NCBI GenBank assembly: GCA_017436845.1
Contig: JAFSCJ010000016.1
Span: 62,001 to 126,000 of the forward strand
Length of the DNA: 64,000 bases
From: Muribaculaceae bacterium
GTDB lineage: Bacteria > Bacteroidota > Bacteroidia > Bacteroidales > Muribaculaceae
Direction: 5' to 3'
Position 1 is the first letter of the stretch; every line of letters starts with the position of its first letter. A program made the translations under genes and the position numbers. A model generated the notes under the pieces. That model worked only from the letters and a program-made list of their open reading frames with translations. It was not told the DNA's origin and searched no databases. This document shows positions 46,236 to 55,769 of this stretch, in pieces.

Positions 46236-46288
46236 CAATTGTGTCACAGTTATTTTGTGGAACTACTCCAAAGAAAACTCTATTTGAA

Positions 46289-46861
46289 ATGAAAGTAGAG
46301 AGTGCGATTTGTCAGGTAAGTGATTCGTTTGTCAATGGAACAAACGACCGCGAAGCGTACCCTAAACGATGGGTTGCAGCTCTCGTTCAGATGAACTGCG
46401 AGAAAAAAGTTGCAGCCAAACTTGACAAGATGGGAATAGCAAATTATGTGCCAGTTCTGCCTGAGGAACACCAGTGGAGTGATAGGAAGAAAAGGATAGA
46501 TAGAGTTGTAATTCCAATGGTGGTATTTGTTCGTCTTGCCCAAAATGAAGAAGACGAATTTCGCCGATTATCATTCATTCTCAAATTCATTACCTATCCC
46601 GGTTCAAATGAGTTGGCTACTCCAATACCTGATGAACAAATTGAAAAACTAAAGTACCTTTTGCATAATGCCGATGCAAAAGTTTCAATCGTAGATAATC
46701 TTAAAGTTGGTGATAAAGTCCGCATCGTAAGAGGTCCGATGAGAGGTCTTGACGGTGAATTAAGTTATATAGAAGAGAACAAGCCTATCGTAGCAATCAG
46801 AATTGATGGTTTGGGATATGCTTGTGTGAGTGTAGAGAAAATTAATTTGGAAGTAATATGA
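46289..46861 (+). CDS. UpxY/NusG-like transcription antiterminator
   Basis: 190 residues from the ATG at 46289. NusG N-terminal domain: KRWVAALVQMNCEKKVAAKLDKMGIANYVPVLPEE, then KKRIDRVVIPMVVFVRL. C-terminal KOW segment: LKVGDKVRIVRGPMRGLDGEL. In Bacteroides, UpxY proteins bind RNA polymerase and let it read through long capsule operons. Here it heads a run of TIR/RyR/CHAT genes instead and overlaps the next gene by ATGA. It likely promotes full-length transcription of the operon. Confidence 0.88.
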   Translation: MKVESAICQVSDSFVNGTNDREAYPKRWVAALVQMNCEKKVAAKLDKMGIANYVPVLPEEHQWSDRKKRIDRVVIPMVVFVRLAQNEEDEFRRLSFILKFITYPGSNELATPIPDEQIEKLKYLLHNADAKVSIVDNLKVGDKVRIVRGPMRGLDGELSYIEENKPIVAIRIDGLGYACVSVEKINLEVI

Positions 46862-49380
46862 AATGGTCATTTGAGAAAATAATGAAACATATAGATTGGT
46901 GGATAGCCATTCCTGTTGGATTATTAGCATTAATTTTATCTATGTATGGTGATGATTGTGTTTGTCTTACATGGGTTGCAGGTTTTTTATGTCTCATCTA
47001 TATCATATATGTGGTATATCTTATAATAGATAGCCCTAAATTTGATTGGCATTTACTACATGGTCATTATCTTAGGAAAGTCGTTGCATTTGTATTACTA
47101 ACCCCATCGTTTATTGCATCGTTATATCTACTATTTTCCCCCAACTATTCACCTAAAAACCTTGTGTTTGATGATGATTTATACACATATGAGAAGTCAG
47201 ACTCAATTTGTTTTGGGAACATTAGAAGTGAGATATTTGCGGATCCTGTTTATCTTAAGGCACATAATCTTTATGTGAAAAGTGATACAGTCGTAATGCC
47301 AAAGAGTAAATTACCGGATAGTATAATTTCGACTCAAACGAATCCATCTATATTTTGGACTGTATATTACCACTTTATAGATCCAGGTAATCAACATATG
47401 ACAACATCCTCAAGTGGTCGAGGATGGGCTGCGTTGATTGCTATTCTTGGAGTATTTCTGTTAAATGGATTATTAGTTTCTTCAATTATTGGTTGGGTAG
47501 ATCGTAGAAAAGAAAAATGGCTAAAAGGAGAGGTCAAGTATCCTTGTCTTCTTCGGAGAAAGAAACACTATGTTATTATTGGGGGTAATGATGTGGTCGC
47601 TGGAATTGTTAAGCAAATTATTTCTAATGGGGAATATATACTAATTCAGACATCAAGAGACGTTGAGAGTTTCAGACGTGAGTTGTTCTCAAATCTTACA
47701 GTCGAACAGCAAAAACTTATTATTATTTATTATGGGAACCGAACTTCGGAAGAAGATATTAACGTTTTGTGTATCGAGAATGCTGAAGAAGTGTATATTA
47801 TCGGGGAGGATATTCGTACCGATGATATTGAATCATATCATGATACGATGAATATGGAGTGTCTGAAGCTTCTGTTTAACTATTACAAAATAACTGAAGA
47901 GGGTATAAAAATAACTCAACTATTGAATGAAAAGGAGAATATAAATAAAAATATCTCAGAATCAAATGATGACAGACAAAAATCTGCATTGGTAGAACGA
48001 AAAAGAGTAATTGAAAATGAACTGAAAACAAAAAAGCTACTGACTTGTCGTGTAATGTTTGAGTATCAAACAACATTCTCAGTTTTTCAATTTTACGATT
48101 TGGATAAAGAATTGTCTTGTTATATAAAATTCAAGCCATTCAACTACTATGAAATGTGGGCTCAGAAAGTGTTTATCAATAAGGAAATACACGAAGAAAA
48201 ACTAAAAGTAATAGAGTCTAACGGAGGATATCTGCCTTTAGAAGGGTATAAAGGTATAAAAAGAGAGGATTTGGATTATGTGCATTTATTCATTGTAGGA
48301 ATGTCACGTATGGGGATAGCTATGGCGATTGAAGGTGCGCATTTGGCTCATTATCCCAATTATACCGAAGAAAATAAAATACGTACTAAAATTACTTTTA
48401 TAGACAAGAATGCTGCAGAAGAGAAGGAATTCTTTATAGGTAGATTCAAGGAATTGTTTAGTTTGTCGCATTATCGTTATGGAGAAGTTAGTGCTAATAA
48501 TGATTTGATGTGGCATATGCCTCATATCCCATTAGATGTAGATTATTTAGGAGGAGATTTTATTGATATTGAGTGGGAATTTATAAATGGTGGAATAGAA
48601 CAAAAAGTTGTTCAGGATTATATACTCGAAACAACAAACTACAACGCAAGGATTACGATAGCAATTTGCTTGCCCGAATCCAATCGTGCGCATGCTGCCT
48701 CTTTATATTTACACAAGAAAATATTTGCTTCTGACGCAGTAAAGCAAATATTGGTATATAATCGCTATGGAGATTCTATTATAAACGCGCTACATTCAAA
48801 GGAAAAAAGATTCCCGTTCTTAAATAAATTAAAATCCTTTGGTGCTCCTGAAATTTGTTTTGACGCAGAATTGCTGGAGCAAAGTGAAAAAATAGGCAAT
48901 GCTGTAGGAAATAGATATAATGAGATAAATAAATTATACATAGAACCTGCAAAATTAAAAGTCGGTCAAGAAGATACAGAAGTTAAATATAAAGGGAAAT
49001 CACAAATTGCAAACTTCTTTTCTGATACATATAACGGCAATATGACATGGACGAAGTTACGTAGTATTGAATATAAGGGTAATGGTTTAATGTTATTCCC
49101 AAAACAAATATCTATGTTGTCAGATGTGGAGCATAACAGATGGAACATAGAACAATTGTTAATGAATTTCCGTCCACTTACAATAGAAGAGCAAGAAGAT
49201 GTGATAAATAAAAAGAAAGATAAAGAGGTTTTAAAAGGAGAAATGGCACACTTAAATATATGTTCAAATAAGCGTTTACTTGAATTGAATTTTGTAGATG
49301 TTGCGGCAAGAGCTTATGATGAAGGTTTAACAGCATTACTCCCAGATATATATTCTCAATTGCTCAACAATAATGACTGA
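46858..49380 (+). CDS. Castor/Pollux-like channel with tandem Rossmann domains and C-terminal RyR domain
   Basis: 840 residues. Hydrophobic segments lie at about 15-33, 38-57, 72-94 and 189-212. Just before the last is FWTVYYHFIDPGNQH (DPGN at 175-178), which resembles the pore loop of Castor/Pollux ion channels; the classic TVGYG filter is absent. Two Rossmann-type (TrkA-N/RCK-like) segments follow: HYVIIGGNDVVAGIVKQI (about 237) and VHLFIVGMSRMGIAMAIEG (about 470). The end has a RyR-like domain: LSDVEHNRWNIEQLLMNFRPL ... NICSNKRLLEL. I infer a nucleotide- or ligand-gated cation channel. It overlaps the antiterminator by 4 bases and the sigma gene by 8. Confidence 0.72.
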   Translation: MKWSFEKIMKHIDWWIAIPVGLLALILSMYGDDCVCLTWVAGFLCLIYIIYVVYLIIDSPKFDWHLLHGHYLRKVVAFVLLTPSFIASLYLLFSPNYSPKNLVFDDDLYTYEKSDSICFGNIRSEIFADPVYLKAHNLYVKSDTVVMPKSKLPDSIISTQTNPSIFWTVYYHFIDPGNQHMTTSSSGRGWAALIAILGVFLLNGLLVSSIIGWVDRRKEKWLKGEVKYPCLLRRKKHYVIIGGNDVVAGIVKQIISNGEYILIQTSRDVESFRRELFSNLTVEQQKLIIIYYGNRTSEEDINVLCIENAEEVYIIGEDIRTDDIESYHDTMNMECLKLLFNYYKITEEGIKITQLLNEKENINKNISESNDDRQKSALVERKRVIENELKTKKLLTCRVMFEYQTTFSVFQFYDLDKELSCYIKFKPFNYYEMWAQKVFINKEIHEEKLKVIESNGGYLPLEGYKGIKREDLDYVHLFIVGMSRMGIAMAIEGAHLAHYPNYTEENKIRTKITFIDKNAAEEKEFFIGRFKELFSLSHYRYGEVSANNDLMWHMPHIPLDVDYLGGDFIDIEWEFINGGIEQKVVQDYILETTNYNARITIAICLPESNRAHAASLYLHKKIFASDAVKQILVYNRYGDSIINALHSKEKRFPFLNKLKSFGAPEICFDAELLEQSEKIGNAVGNRYNEINKLYIEPAKLKVGQEDTEVKYKGKSQIANFFSDTYNGNMTWTKLRSIEYKGNGLMLFPKQISMLSDVEHNRWNIEQLLMNFRPLTIEEQEDVINKKKDKEVLKGEMAHLNICSNKRLLELNFVDVAARAYDEGLTALLPDIYSQLLNNND

Positions 49381-49945
49381 CCAACAAATAATAGAAGCCT
49401 TGATTGCTCGGGATGAGCGAGTGACTAAGCAGTTCTTCCTCGGGAATTGCCGTCCGCTCTTCTTGAGTATAATTCGCTATGTGTTCTCATACGAGGTGGA
49501 TTACGATGAGTTTGTAAATGAATTCTATATGCACCTTATGGAGAATGATGCATATCGTTTAAGACAGTTTCAAGGTCGCAGCACTATCTATCAGTGGATG
49601 AAAGTTATAGCAATTCGCTACTTTATCGCAAAGCGTGAAAGTATGATAGATAATGAGTCTAAGGATGCTCTTTTAGAAAGTGTTGTACAAAATGAGACTG
49701 TTGACGGAGAGAAGGAGATGACGGCTAAGATGGATATTGAACATCTGTTTTCACTAATGCCGAACAGGCGCTATGTCTATGTCATCAGAAGATTGGTTTT
49801 GCAGGAGGCTGAGCCCAAAGTTGTTGCTCAAGAACTCAGGACCAATGTCGATAATTTGTATAACATTAAAAAGCGTGCTATTGCAGCATTGACGGAGATA
49901 GCACTGAAGGAAGTAGAGAAATATGAAAAAGAAATCGGTAAATAA
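49373..49945 (+). CDS. ECF-type sigma-70 family RNA polymerase sigma factor
   Basis: 190 residues. Region 2: FFLGNCRPLFLSIIRYVF, YDEFVNEFYMHLMEN, then YQWMKVIAIRYFIAK (the 2.3/2.4-like helix). Region 4: SLMPNRRYVYVIRRLVLQEAEPKVVAQELRTNVDNLYNIKKRAIAAL, with a helix-turn-helix order typical of sigma-4. It overlaps the next gene by 23 bases. That gene starts with an anti-sigma-like segment, so the two form a coupled sigma/regulator pair. Confidence 0.87.
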   Translation: MTDQQIIEALIARDERVTKQFFLGNCRPLFLSIIRYVFSYEVDYDEFVNEFYMHLMENDAYRLRQFQGRSTIYQWMKVIAIRYFIAKRESMIDNESKDALLESVVQNETVDGEKEMTAKMDIEHLFSLMPNRRYVYVIRRLVLQEAEPKVVAQELRTNVDNLYNIKKRAIAALTEIALKEVEKYEKEIGK

Positions 49946-50909
49946 CATCTCGGCAGAGGTATTGGCTGCATTCCTTGAGGGCAATGCTACTGCGCAGGAG
50001 AGCAAAGAGATATTGGGTGCTCTCGCTGAGGATGCTGAATTGAGAGAAATGCTCCATATTTCTCAATCAGTAGATGTCGAGTTGGGGTTGATACCACAAG
50101 ATTGTGAATTTATCCCTATGACAGCACTGGTAGCAACATGTAATGAAGATAATTATTGTTGCTTAGAGTGTGAAAAATTCATTCTCAGCAAACTGAATAT
50201 CGAATTTGACGAGGAGCAACTCTACCAAAATACAATTAAAAACGGATGGCAGAAGGCGAATGGTACTGCACTTCATAATGTCGGACGACATTTAGAAAAT
50301 AAAGGATTGCTCGTAACTCGTCAATATAATGCTTCAATAGAAGATATTGCTACAGCGCTGAAAGATGATGAGAGTGTAATTGTGGCGGTTGACGGAGGCG
50401 AACTGTTGGGAAATAGAGCCGACGAAATCATTGAAGACTTTGTAATTGGTCAAATACCAGACCATACGGTTGTTGTATTATCTCTCAACACAAGCGATGA
50501 TACAATAACCATATACGATCCCAACTCTTCAAATGCGGAGGATACATATCCAATAGAGCAATTCAAAGATGCGTGGGATGACTCGAAAAATTATTTAGTA
50601 ACTATAACAACAGACAGTACGAAAACCTACACCCCGAAACCCATAGATGTGTCAGATGTTGTGTTGGGTGCTGAGTTTGATGATTTGCGAGAAGCTATCG
50701 CTGAAAACGCACACGAAGTATGGGCTATGGAGCGTCAGGCACAAGGTTGGACATATGGACCTCAGCGTGATGATGCCCAAAAACAAACTCCATGTATGGT
50801 ACCATATTCTCAGCTGCCGGATAGCGAGAAGACATTTGACCGCGATATGGCAATGAACACCATAAAACTATTGAAGAAACTCGGCTACGACTTAGTGAAG
50901 AGAACGTGA
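49923..50909 (+). CDS. Anti-sigma-like / C39 papain-like peptidase / RyR domain protein
   Basis: 328 residues, no membrane segment. Residues 10-48 (EVLAAFLEGNATAQESKEIL, then ALAEDAELREML) look like the N-terminus of a cytosolic anti-sigma factor. Residues 65-230 fit a C39/papain-like peptidase: NYCCLECEKFIL (Cys79/80), GTALHNVGRHLENKGL, DHTVVVLSL (His181) and TIYDPNSS (Asp199). Residues 252-325 are a canonical RyR domain: LREAIAENAHEVWAMERQAQG, then WTYGPQRDD and YSQLPDSEKTFDRDMAMNTIK. The architecture suggests a ligand-sensing protease that controls the adjacent sigma factor; inferred. Confidence 0.8.
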   Translation: MKKKSVNNISAEVLAAFLEGNATAQESKEILGALAEDAELREMLHISQSVDVELGLIPQDCEFIPMTALVATCNEDNYCCLECEKFILSKLNIEFDEEQLYQNTIKNGWQKANGTALHNVGRHLENKGLLVTRQYNASIEDIATALKDDESVIVAVDGGELLGNRADEIIEDFVIGQIPDHTVVVLSLNTSDDTITIYDPNSSNAEDTYPIEQFKDAWDDSKNYLVTITTDSTKTYTPKPIDVSDVVLGAEFDDLREAIAENAHEVWAMERQAQGWTYGPQRDDAQKQTPCMVPYSQLPDSEKTFDRDMAMNTIKLLKKLGYDLVKRT

Positions 50910-50961
50910 AAGAGTGCTGATATAAGATTTTTGAGCAAGATTAATAGAAAATCTAAAATTT

Positions 50962-52677
50962 ATGATAATAACGATATTAATCATATTAATTCTATTAGGT
51001 ATATTGATGTCATGTATACCTAGCCTCGTGTGGCATAAGAAGTATGGAATGAAATATATTGATATTAGTTTATTGCCATTACGAAAAAAATATCGAATAT
51101 GTTCAGCATTTGGGCTAATATTATTTCTTACAGCAATTTTATCTTTTGCAGAATATATTGGAATAATTGAAGACACTTGGATTTTTATCGTAGCTCCTAC
51201 TATGTTTATGAAATATAGTAGGGTGTTTTTTGAACCATATTACACTTCAGATATTGTCTCAGAATTAGATGAATTATGCTTATATCTTAGACCCTTTGAT
51301 TTGACTGCAAAAAATAAAAGTTATTGGGCTTATGATTATATAGGTATTCCTGAATCTCTCGAGAAACTTTTATGCGGAGAGTTGAATAATAAAATAGCAA
51401 AAACTTTTTGCATTGGAGATCCAAATACAGCAGTTCCTACAACTATCAGCTCCTCAACGATATATGCATCTGATGCAGAATGGACTTCAGTTGTAGAAGA
51501 ATTATGCTCAAAAAGCAAAGTTATTGTTCTTCGAGTAATGGATACAGAAGGGTGCATATGGGAACTAAAGCATTGTGTAAATAAGCACATAAATCAAACA
51601 ATCTTTTTGTTAAGTGATAATAAGCAATTAGAACTATTACGAGAATATTTAGATGAAAAGAATTTAGAACTTCCTAATATTGAGATTAAAAAAGATAAAT
51701 GTATTGCATTATATGTTGATTATGAACAGAATAGATGGTGCCAGATTGTCTTAAATAGGAAAAGAGATATACAGAACCTAATTAATAATTATATAAATTC
51801 TCATAACAATATAAAAAAAGAAATTCAAAAAAGGAACATGCTTAAATCCTTAATTAAAGAACCATTTAAGATAAAAACAAATTTTGAATGGTCTCATTGT
51901 TTTTCTTTTCTATTTCAACCATTTTGGTATGTTATTTTTAATAGGTGGTCAAAATTATGGATTGGAATATGCGTATTGTACAATTTAGCATTTTTAATAT
52001 TATGCTTTTTCATAGATAATCTTATAGTGGCTCTTTGTGCTTTTATAGTGGCATTTATTGTCTGGTTATGGTTGGCTCCTCGTATATCTATAGCTAAAAA
52101 TTTTTGGGGTACTGAGAAATTAACAAAAGAAGGTAATATCGTCTTATGTAAATGGGTTTTTGTGTATATGTTTTTTACAATACTAATATCACTTTTTATT
52201 GAGTATAATTCTCCAAAGAATTATAATGTATCAGATTTTGTAAGATCCATTATGGAGGATGATTATAAATATCAGAATTATGTTCCTTTAGAGTTAAATG
52301 TAGATAGTGCTTTTACCTCGATTTATACAGATGAGAATGTCAGAATCTCATTAGTGGATATCCTTTTTACAAGTGAAGATATTGAAGAAAGTGAATTTAG
52401 AGATAAGCTTATTACCTTTTATGATGCTGTTTCAAATGTTGAGGATTCAAACTTCTGTGGCTGGAATATAACACATAGATTTTCTTGTCAAAATGAATTT
52501 GGTGAGTATGAAGAAAATCTTTGTATAGTATTAGCTGATGAAAAGTTTACAAACTATTTTGTCTACTCTTTAGATGATAATGAGTCTTTTTTTAATTACT
52601 TTGAATTAAAAGAGAATATAGACTTTCTATTATCTTTTGAAGAGCAAGAGAATGAATTAGATTTTTATAATAATTAA
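50962..52677 (+). CDS. Membrane protein with a TIR-like cytoplasmic domain
   Basis: 571 residues. Two N-terminal helices (ITILIILILLGILM and FGLILFLTAILSFAEYIGII) are followed by an alpha/beta domain at about 105-240: ELCLYLRPFDLT, FCIGDPNTAVPTTIS, SDAEWTSVVEELCSKSKVIVLRVMDTEGCIWELKH. The LYLRPF start and a late WEL Glu are shared with TIR-like proteins that I know only by pattern. Two or three more helices (about 330-375 and 400-420) and an external C-terminal domain follow. Function unknown; it may be a membrane-bound NAD-type effector or sensor in this operon. Confidence 0.6.
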   Translation: MIITILIILILLGILMSCIPSLVWHKKYGMKYIDISLLPLRKKYRICSAFGLILFLTAILSFAEYIGIIEDTWIFIVAPTMFMKYSRVFFEPYYTSDIVSELDELCLYLRPFDLTAKNKSYWAYDYIGIPESLEKLLCGELNNKIAKTFCIGDPNTAVPTTISSSTIYASDAEWTSVVEELCSKSKVIVLRVMDTEGCIWELKHCVNKHINQTIFLLSDNKQLELLREYLDEKNLELPNIEIKKDKCIALYVDYEQNRWCQIVLNRKRDIQNLINNYINSHNNIKKEIQKRNMLKSLIKEPFKIKTNFEWSHCFSFLFQPFWYVIFNRWSKLWIGICVLYNLAFLILCFFIDNLIVALCAFIVAFIVWLWLAPRISIAKNFWGTEKLTKEGNIVLCKWVFVYMFFTILISLFIEYNSPKNYNVSDFVRSIMEDDYKYQNYVPLELNVDSAFTSIYTDENVRISLVDILFTSEDIEESEFRDKLITFYDAVSNVEDSNFCGWNITHRFSCQNEFGEYEENLCIVLADEKFTNYFVYSLDDNESFFNYFELKENIDFLLSFEEQENELDFYNN

Positions 52678-52691
52678 TTGAGGATTAACAT

Positions 52692-52837
52692 ATGCAATAT
52701 GATGTTTTCATAAGTTATAGAAAATCTTCTTCTGTAAACGCAGATCTTCATTTCTTCCAGGAGATGGTAATCAAGGACGGTATGAAATTGCTATAGAAAA
52801 ATTCAAAGAATGGCAGCAGAAACACCTTGAAGAATAA
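52692..52837 (+). pseudogene. TIR domain remnant
   Basis: The ATG at 52692 gives MQYDVFISYRKSS, the first strand and box 1 of a TIR domain. Soon afterwards homology jumps: in another frame GNQGRYEIAIEKFKEWQQKHLEE reads to a stop at 52837, resembling the end of such a protein. Most of the TIR domain has been deleted. It directly precedes the kinase-TIR gene. Confidence 0.65.
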
Positions 52838-52862
52838 AAAACATTGTCACAAAATATTCATA

Positions 52863-55753
52863 ATGGCAACCTCAAAGAGATATTTTGATCTTGAATATTC
52901 AATTCGCAATCAAAGGACAAAGCTGAAGTTAATCCAGTATTCATCACCTAACGAAATTCGCGATGCTATCCGCTGGGTTATGCGAGACAATCCTGATATA
53001 TTCTGGTTTGCTCATCAATATCATTATGACAAGGCTAATTCTACCATACATTTTCAATACACATTTTCTGAAGAAAGGGTAAAAACTATTCAGCAGAGTA
53101 TAAATGATGTTATTGACAATGATTTTTGCATTGGATATGTGAAAACATTGACAAGGCAACAGCAAATTATCTATGTATATAAATGGTTGGTGTCTTATTG
53201 TAATTATAATGCCAACTCTGCCTATAATCAAAGTATCTATAGTGTCTTTGTTCGTAGAAATTCTGTCTGCACCGGATATGCAAAAGCAGCTCAATATCTG
53301 TTTAACCTATTAGGTTTAGAATCACGCTTAGTCTTTGGCCGACTTCATAATGACAAAGAAGATGGCAGGCATTGTTGGAATTTTGTAAAGGTTGATAATG
53401 GATACTATCATTTCGATGTTTGTTTTGGAGATAGTATATTGGATAATGTAGCAATCAAATCAGGAGTTCAAAAGTTATTCAAGATTGATGGTATCAACTA
53501 TAATTTTTTGTGTGTTTCTACAGATGAGATCTTAAGGACTAGAAACATTGAAGATATTACGACTTTGCCTGACTGCCCCAACTCTTGGTCAAAGACTTTG
53601 ATAAATTCATTAGCACTAATAAAACTGAAACAACGTGAAGATATAAAGGGGTGTCTGTTGTCTCATATTGGTAGTTCGGCAGATATTTATTTATGTTCAA
53701 AAGATAAAAATACGGTACTCAAGGTCTTTCGTCCTGACAGCAAAACGACAAGTTCGGCTGAATACCATTATATGCAGCAAACAAAAGGCTGTCGACACTT
53801 ACTGCAATGCGATGAGCAATATACAGACATCACTCAAAACTCAGTAGCAATTGAACAGTCCACACCTATTGTTGATTTGCTGTGTAGCCACTACTATGAA
53901 CTTTCTTTGAAAGGGCTAATAAAAATGGCTACAGATGTTGCGAAGGCATGGAAAGAGTGTCAAAAAAGAGGTGTACTATATCGTGATATTCATGTTTGTA
54001 ATATCTATCGCTCGAATGACGGCATATTCAAGTTGGGTGATTTTGGAAGTTGTACAAATAAGTTTGATCTAAAAGAGACTGTAGGTAATCAGTGGTTTAT
54101 GGCACCTGAGACCTTTGTATCAGGGATTTTTACAGAATCCTCTGCCATTTATTCTTTATCAATGGTTATGTACTTTATCTTAAACAACTTGCGTCCTGTA
54201 TTTTGGAGGCCAGGGTGTGAGGATGAAGCTTTGCGTACAAGAATGAATGGGCATGAATTACCTACACCTATTGGTTGCATCAATATTCCATCCCATCTTA
54301 AAACGAAACTTGACAATTTCTTCAGAAGCACATCTGCATCTTTGCCGAAAGAAAGAATAAGTAGTATAGAAAAATTCATTTATGAATTGGAAAAACTTAC
54401 TTCCTACTGCGGATATCAGGATTATGTCATTCATAGTAAAGGTATAAGCTTAACTCTTGATTTAGATGCAGGGAATAGCCATAGACTGGATGAACGTTGG
54501 GATTATATTCATCGTGATGCTCGTCATCGATATGCAATGGGAGACGAAGTTGAACAAAAGTGTACAACTGCAAGATTTACGTTTAAATCAAAAATGAAGG
54601 AGTGTGAAAATGGTCATATTTATGATAGTAATATATATGGGAGTCAATGTCCTTTTTGTCCATCAAAAAACATCGGTCCAACAAAAGGTAAAAATAGTTG
54701 GTTTATTTGGCGTTGGAGTATGCCAGATAGACCTACGGTAGTAGGAAACATTGCACATGCTGATGAAGTTGAGAACTTCGCTCGAACAATGGCTGCCAAC
54801 CCTGATGTACCATCGACCATAACACCAATTATAAATATAACTGACGAGGTAGAGTCATATTCTAGCACGATGGGATTTTGCGAGAACAAGTGTGCTACAT
54901 ATAATGCCACCGTGCAAAAAAGTAAGAAATCTATATGGAGTAAATTGTTTGGGAACAGATATAATGAAGTCTATTCTTCTATTTTTGCCCCGGCAGAAGT
55001 AAAACGCAAATCACATTTGCAAGTACAAGTGTATCTACATTTGTATGAGGAGTCAGAAAAAGTTAAATCGCTCGCTCAAGAATCTGACAAAAACGCAGAA
55101 AGAAGAGACTATATACCTCTATCACTTAAGTTAAAGAAAGGTGATAAGGTTGATGTCGAGTTCAATGTTTATGGAGAATCTCGTTTGATGTCTGAACGTA
55201 AATCTATTATATGGCAAGGAGCTTTTACAAAACGCTCATTTGATTACTTTGTCCCAAAAGATATTGATGTAGAGGAACTAAGTTGTGTAGCGTTGCTCTC
55301 TGTGAATGGTGTACCAATTGGTGAGATGCGTTTTATAACAAGGGTAATCGAAACGCCAAGGCAACTGAATCCTGAGATTATCGCTCACAAATATAGTAAG
55401 GTATTTATATCATACTCACATCAGGATGAATCGAAGGTGAAGTTCCTGCATGAAGGTCTGGAGCTTGGTTCTGTACCTCATTTCTTTGACCGCAAATATT
55501 TAAAAGCAGGTGATGTCTTTCCACAAGTGATACAGGATTACATCAACTAGCAGATTTATTTATCCTCTGTTGGTCAGAGAATGCATCGAAAAGTGAATAT
55601 GTCCAAAAAGAACGATTGCAGGCTCTTGAACGTGCTTTCCCGCAGGTACAGCCAGAAAACGCAGCTAAGCTCAGGATATATCCCATGAACATTGAACCAC
55701 GTGCAGAACTGCCAAGTGATATGAAAAATTATTATCATTTTGGAGAAATCTAA
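52863..55753 (+). pseudogene. Transglutaminase-like / protein kinase / zinc ribbon / TIR protein, frameshifted in the TIR domain
   Basis: ATG at 52863; the earlier TTG at 52827 is weaker. Residues 60-200 are a transglutaminase-like domain (RNSVCTGYAKAAQ, Cys136; GRHCWNFV, His170; YHFDVCFGD, Asp185). Residues 265-520 are a kinase domain: TVLKVFRPD, YRDIHVCN (Asp375), LGDFGSC (Asp393), WFMAPETF. A zinc-ribbon-like ECENGHIYDSNIYGSQCPFC and a low-complexity linker follow. From about 845 a TIR domain (KVFISYSHQDE ... FFDRKYLKAGD) stops at 55550. In the other frame it continues as ADLFILCWSENASKSEYVQKE to 55753, so one base appears lost near 55548. The break may be genuine or a sequencing error. 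Confidence 0.8.
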
Positions 55754-55769
55754 AGCCAGTGTATAGCAT

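Noticed and set aside
46241..46288. GTG start extending the UpxY protein by 16 residues
   Set aside because: It would begin only 6 bases after the -7 element, before or at the likely transcript start; the ATG at 46289 fits better.
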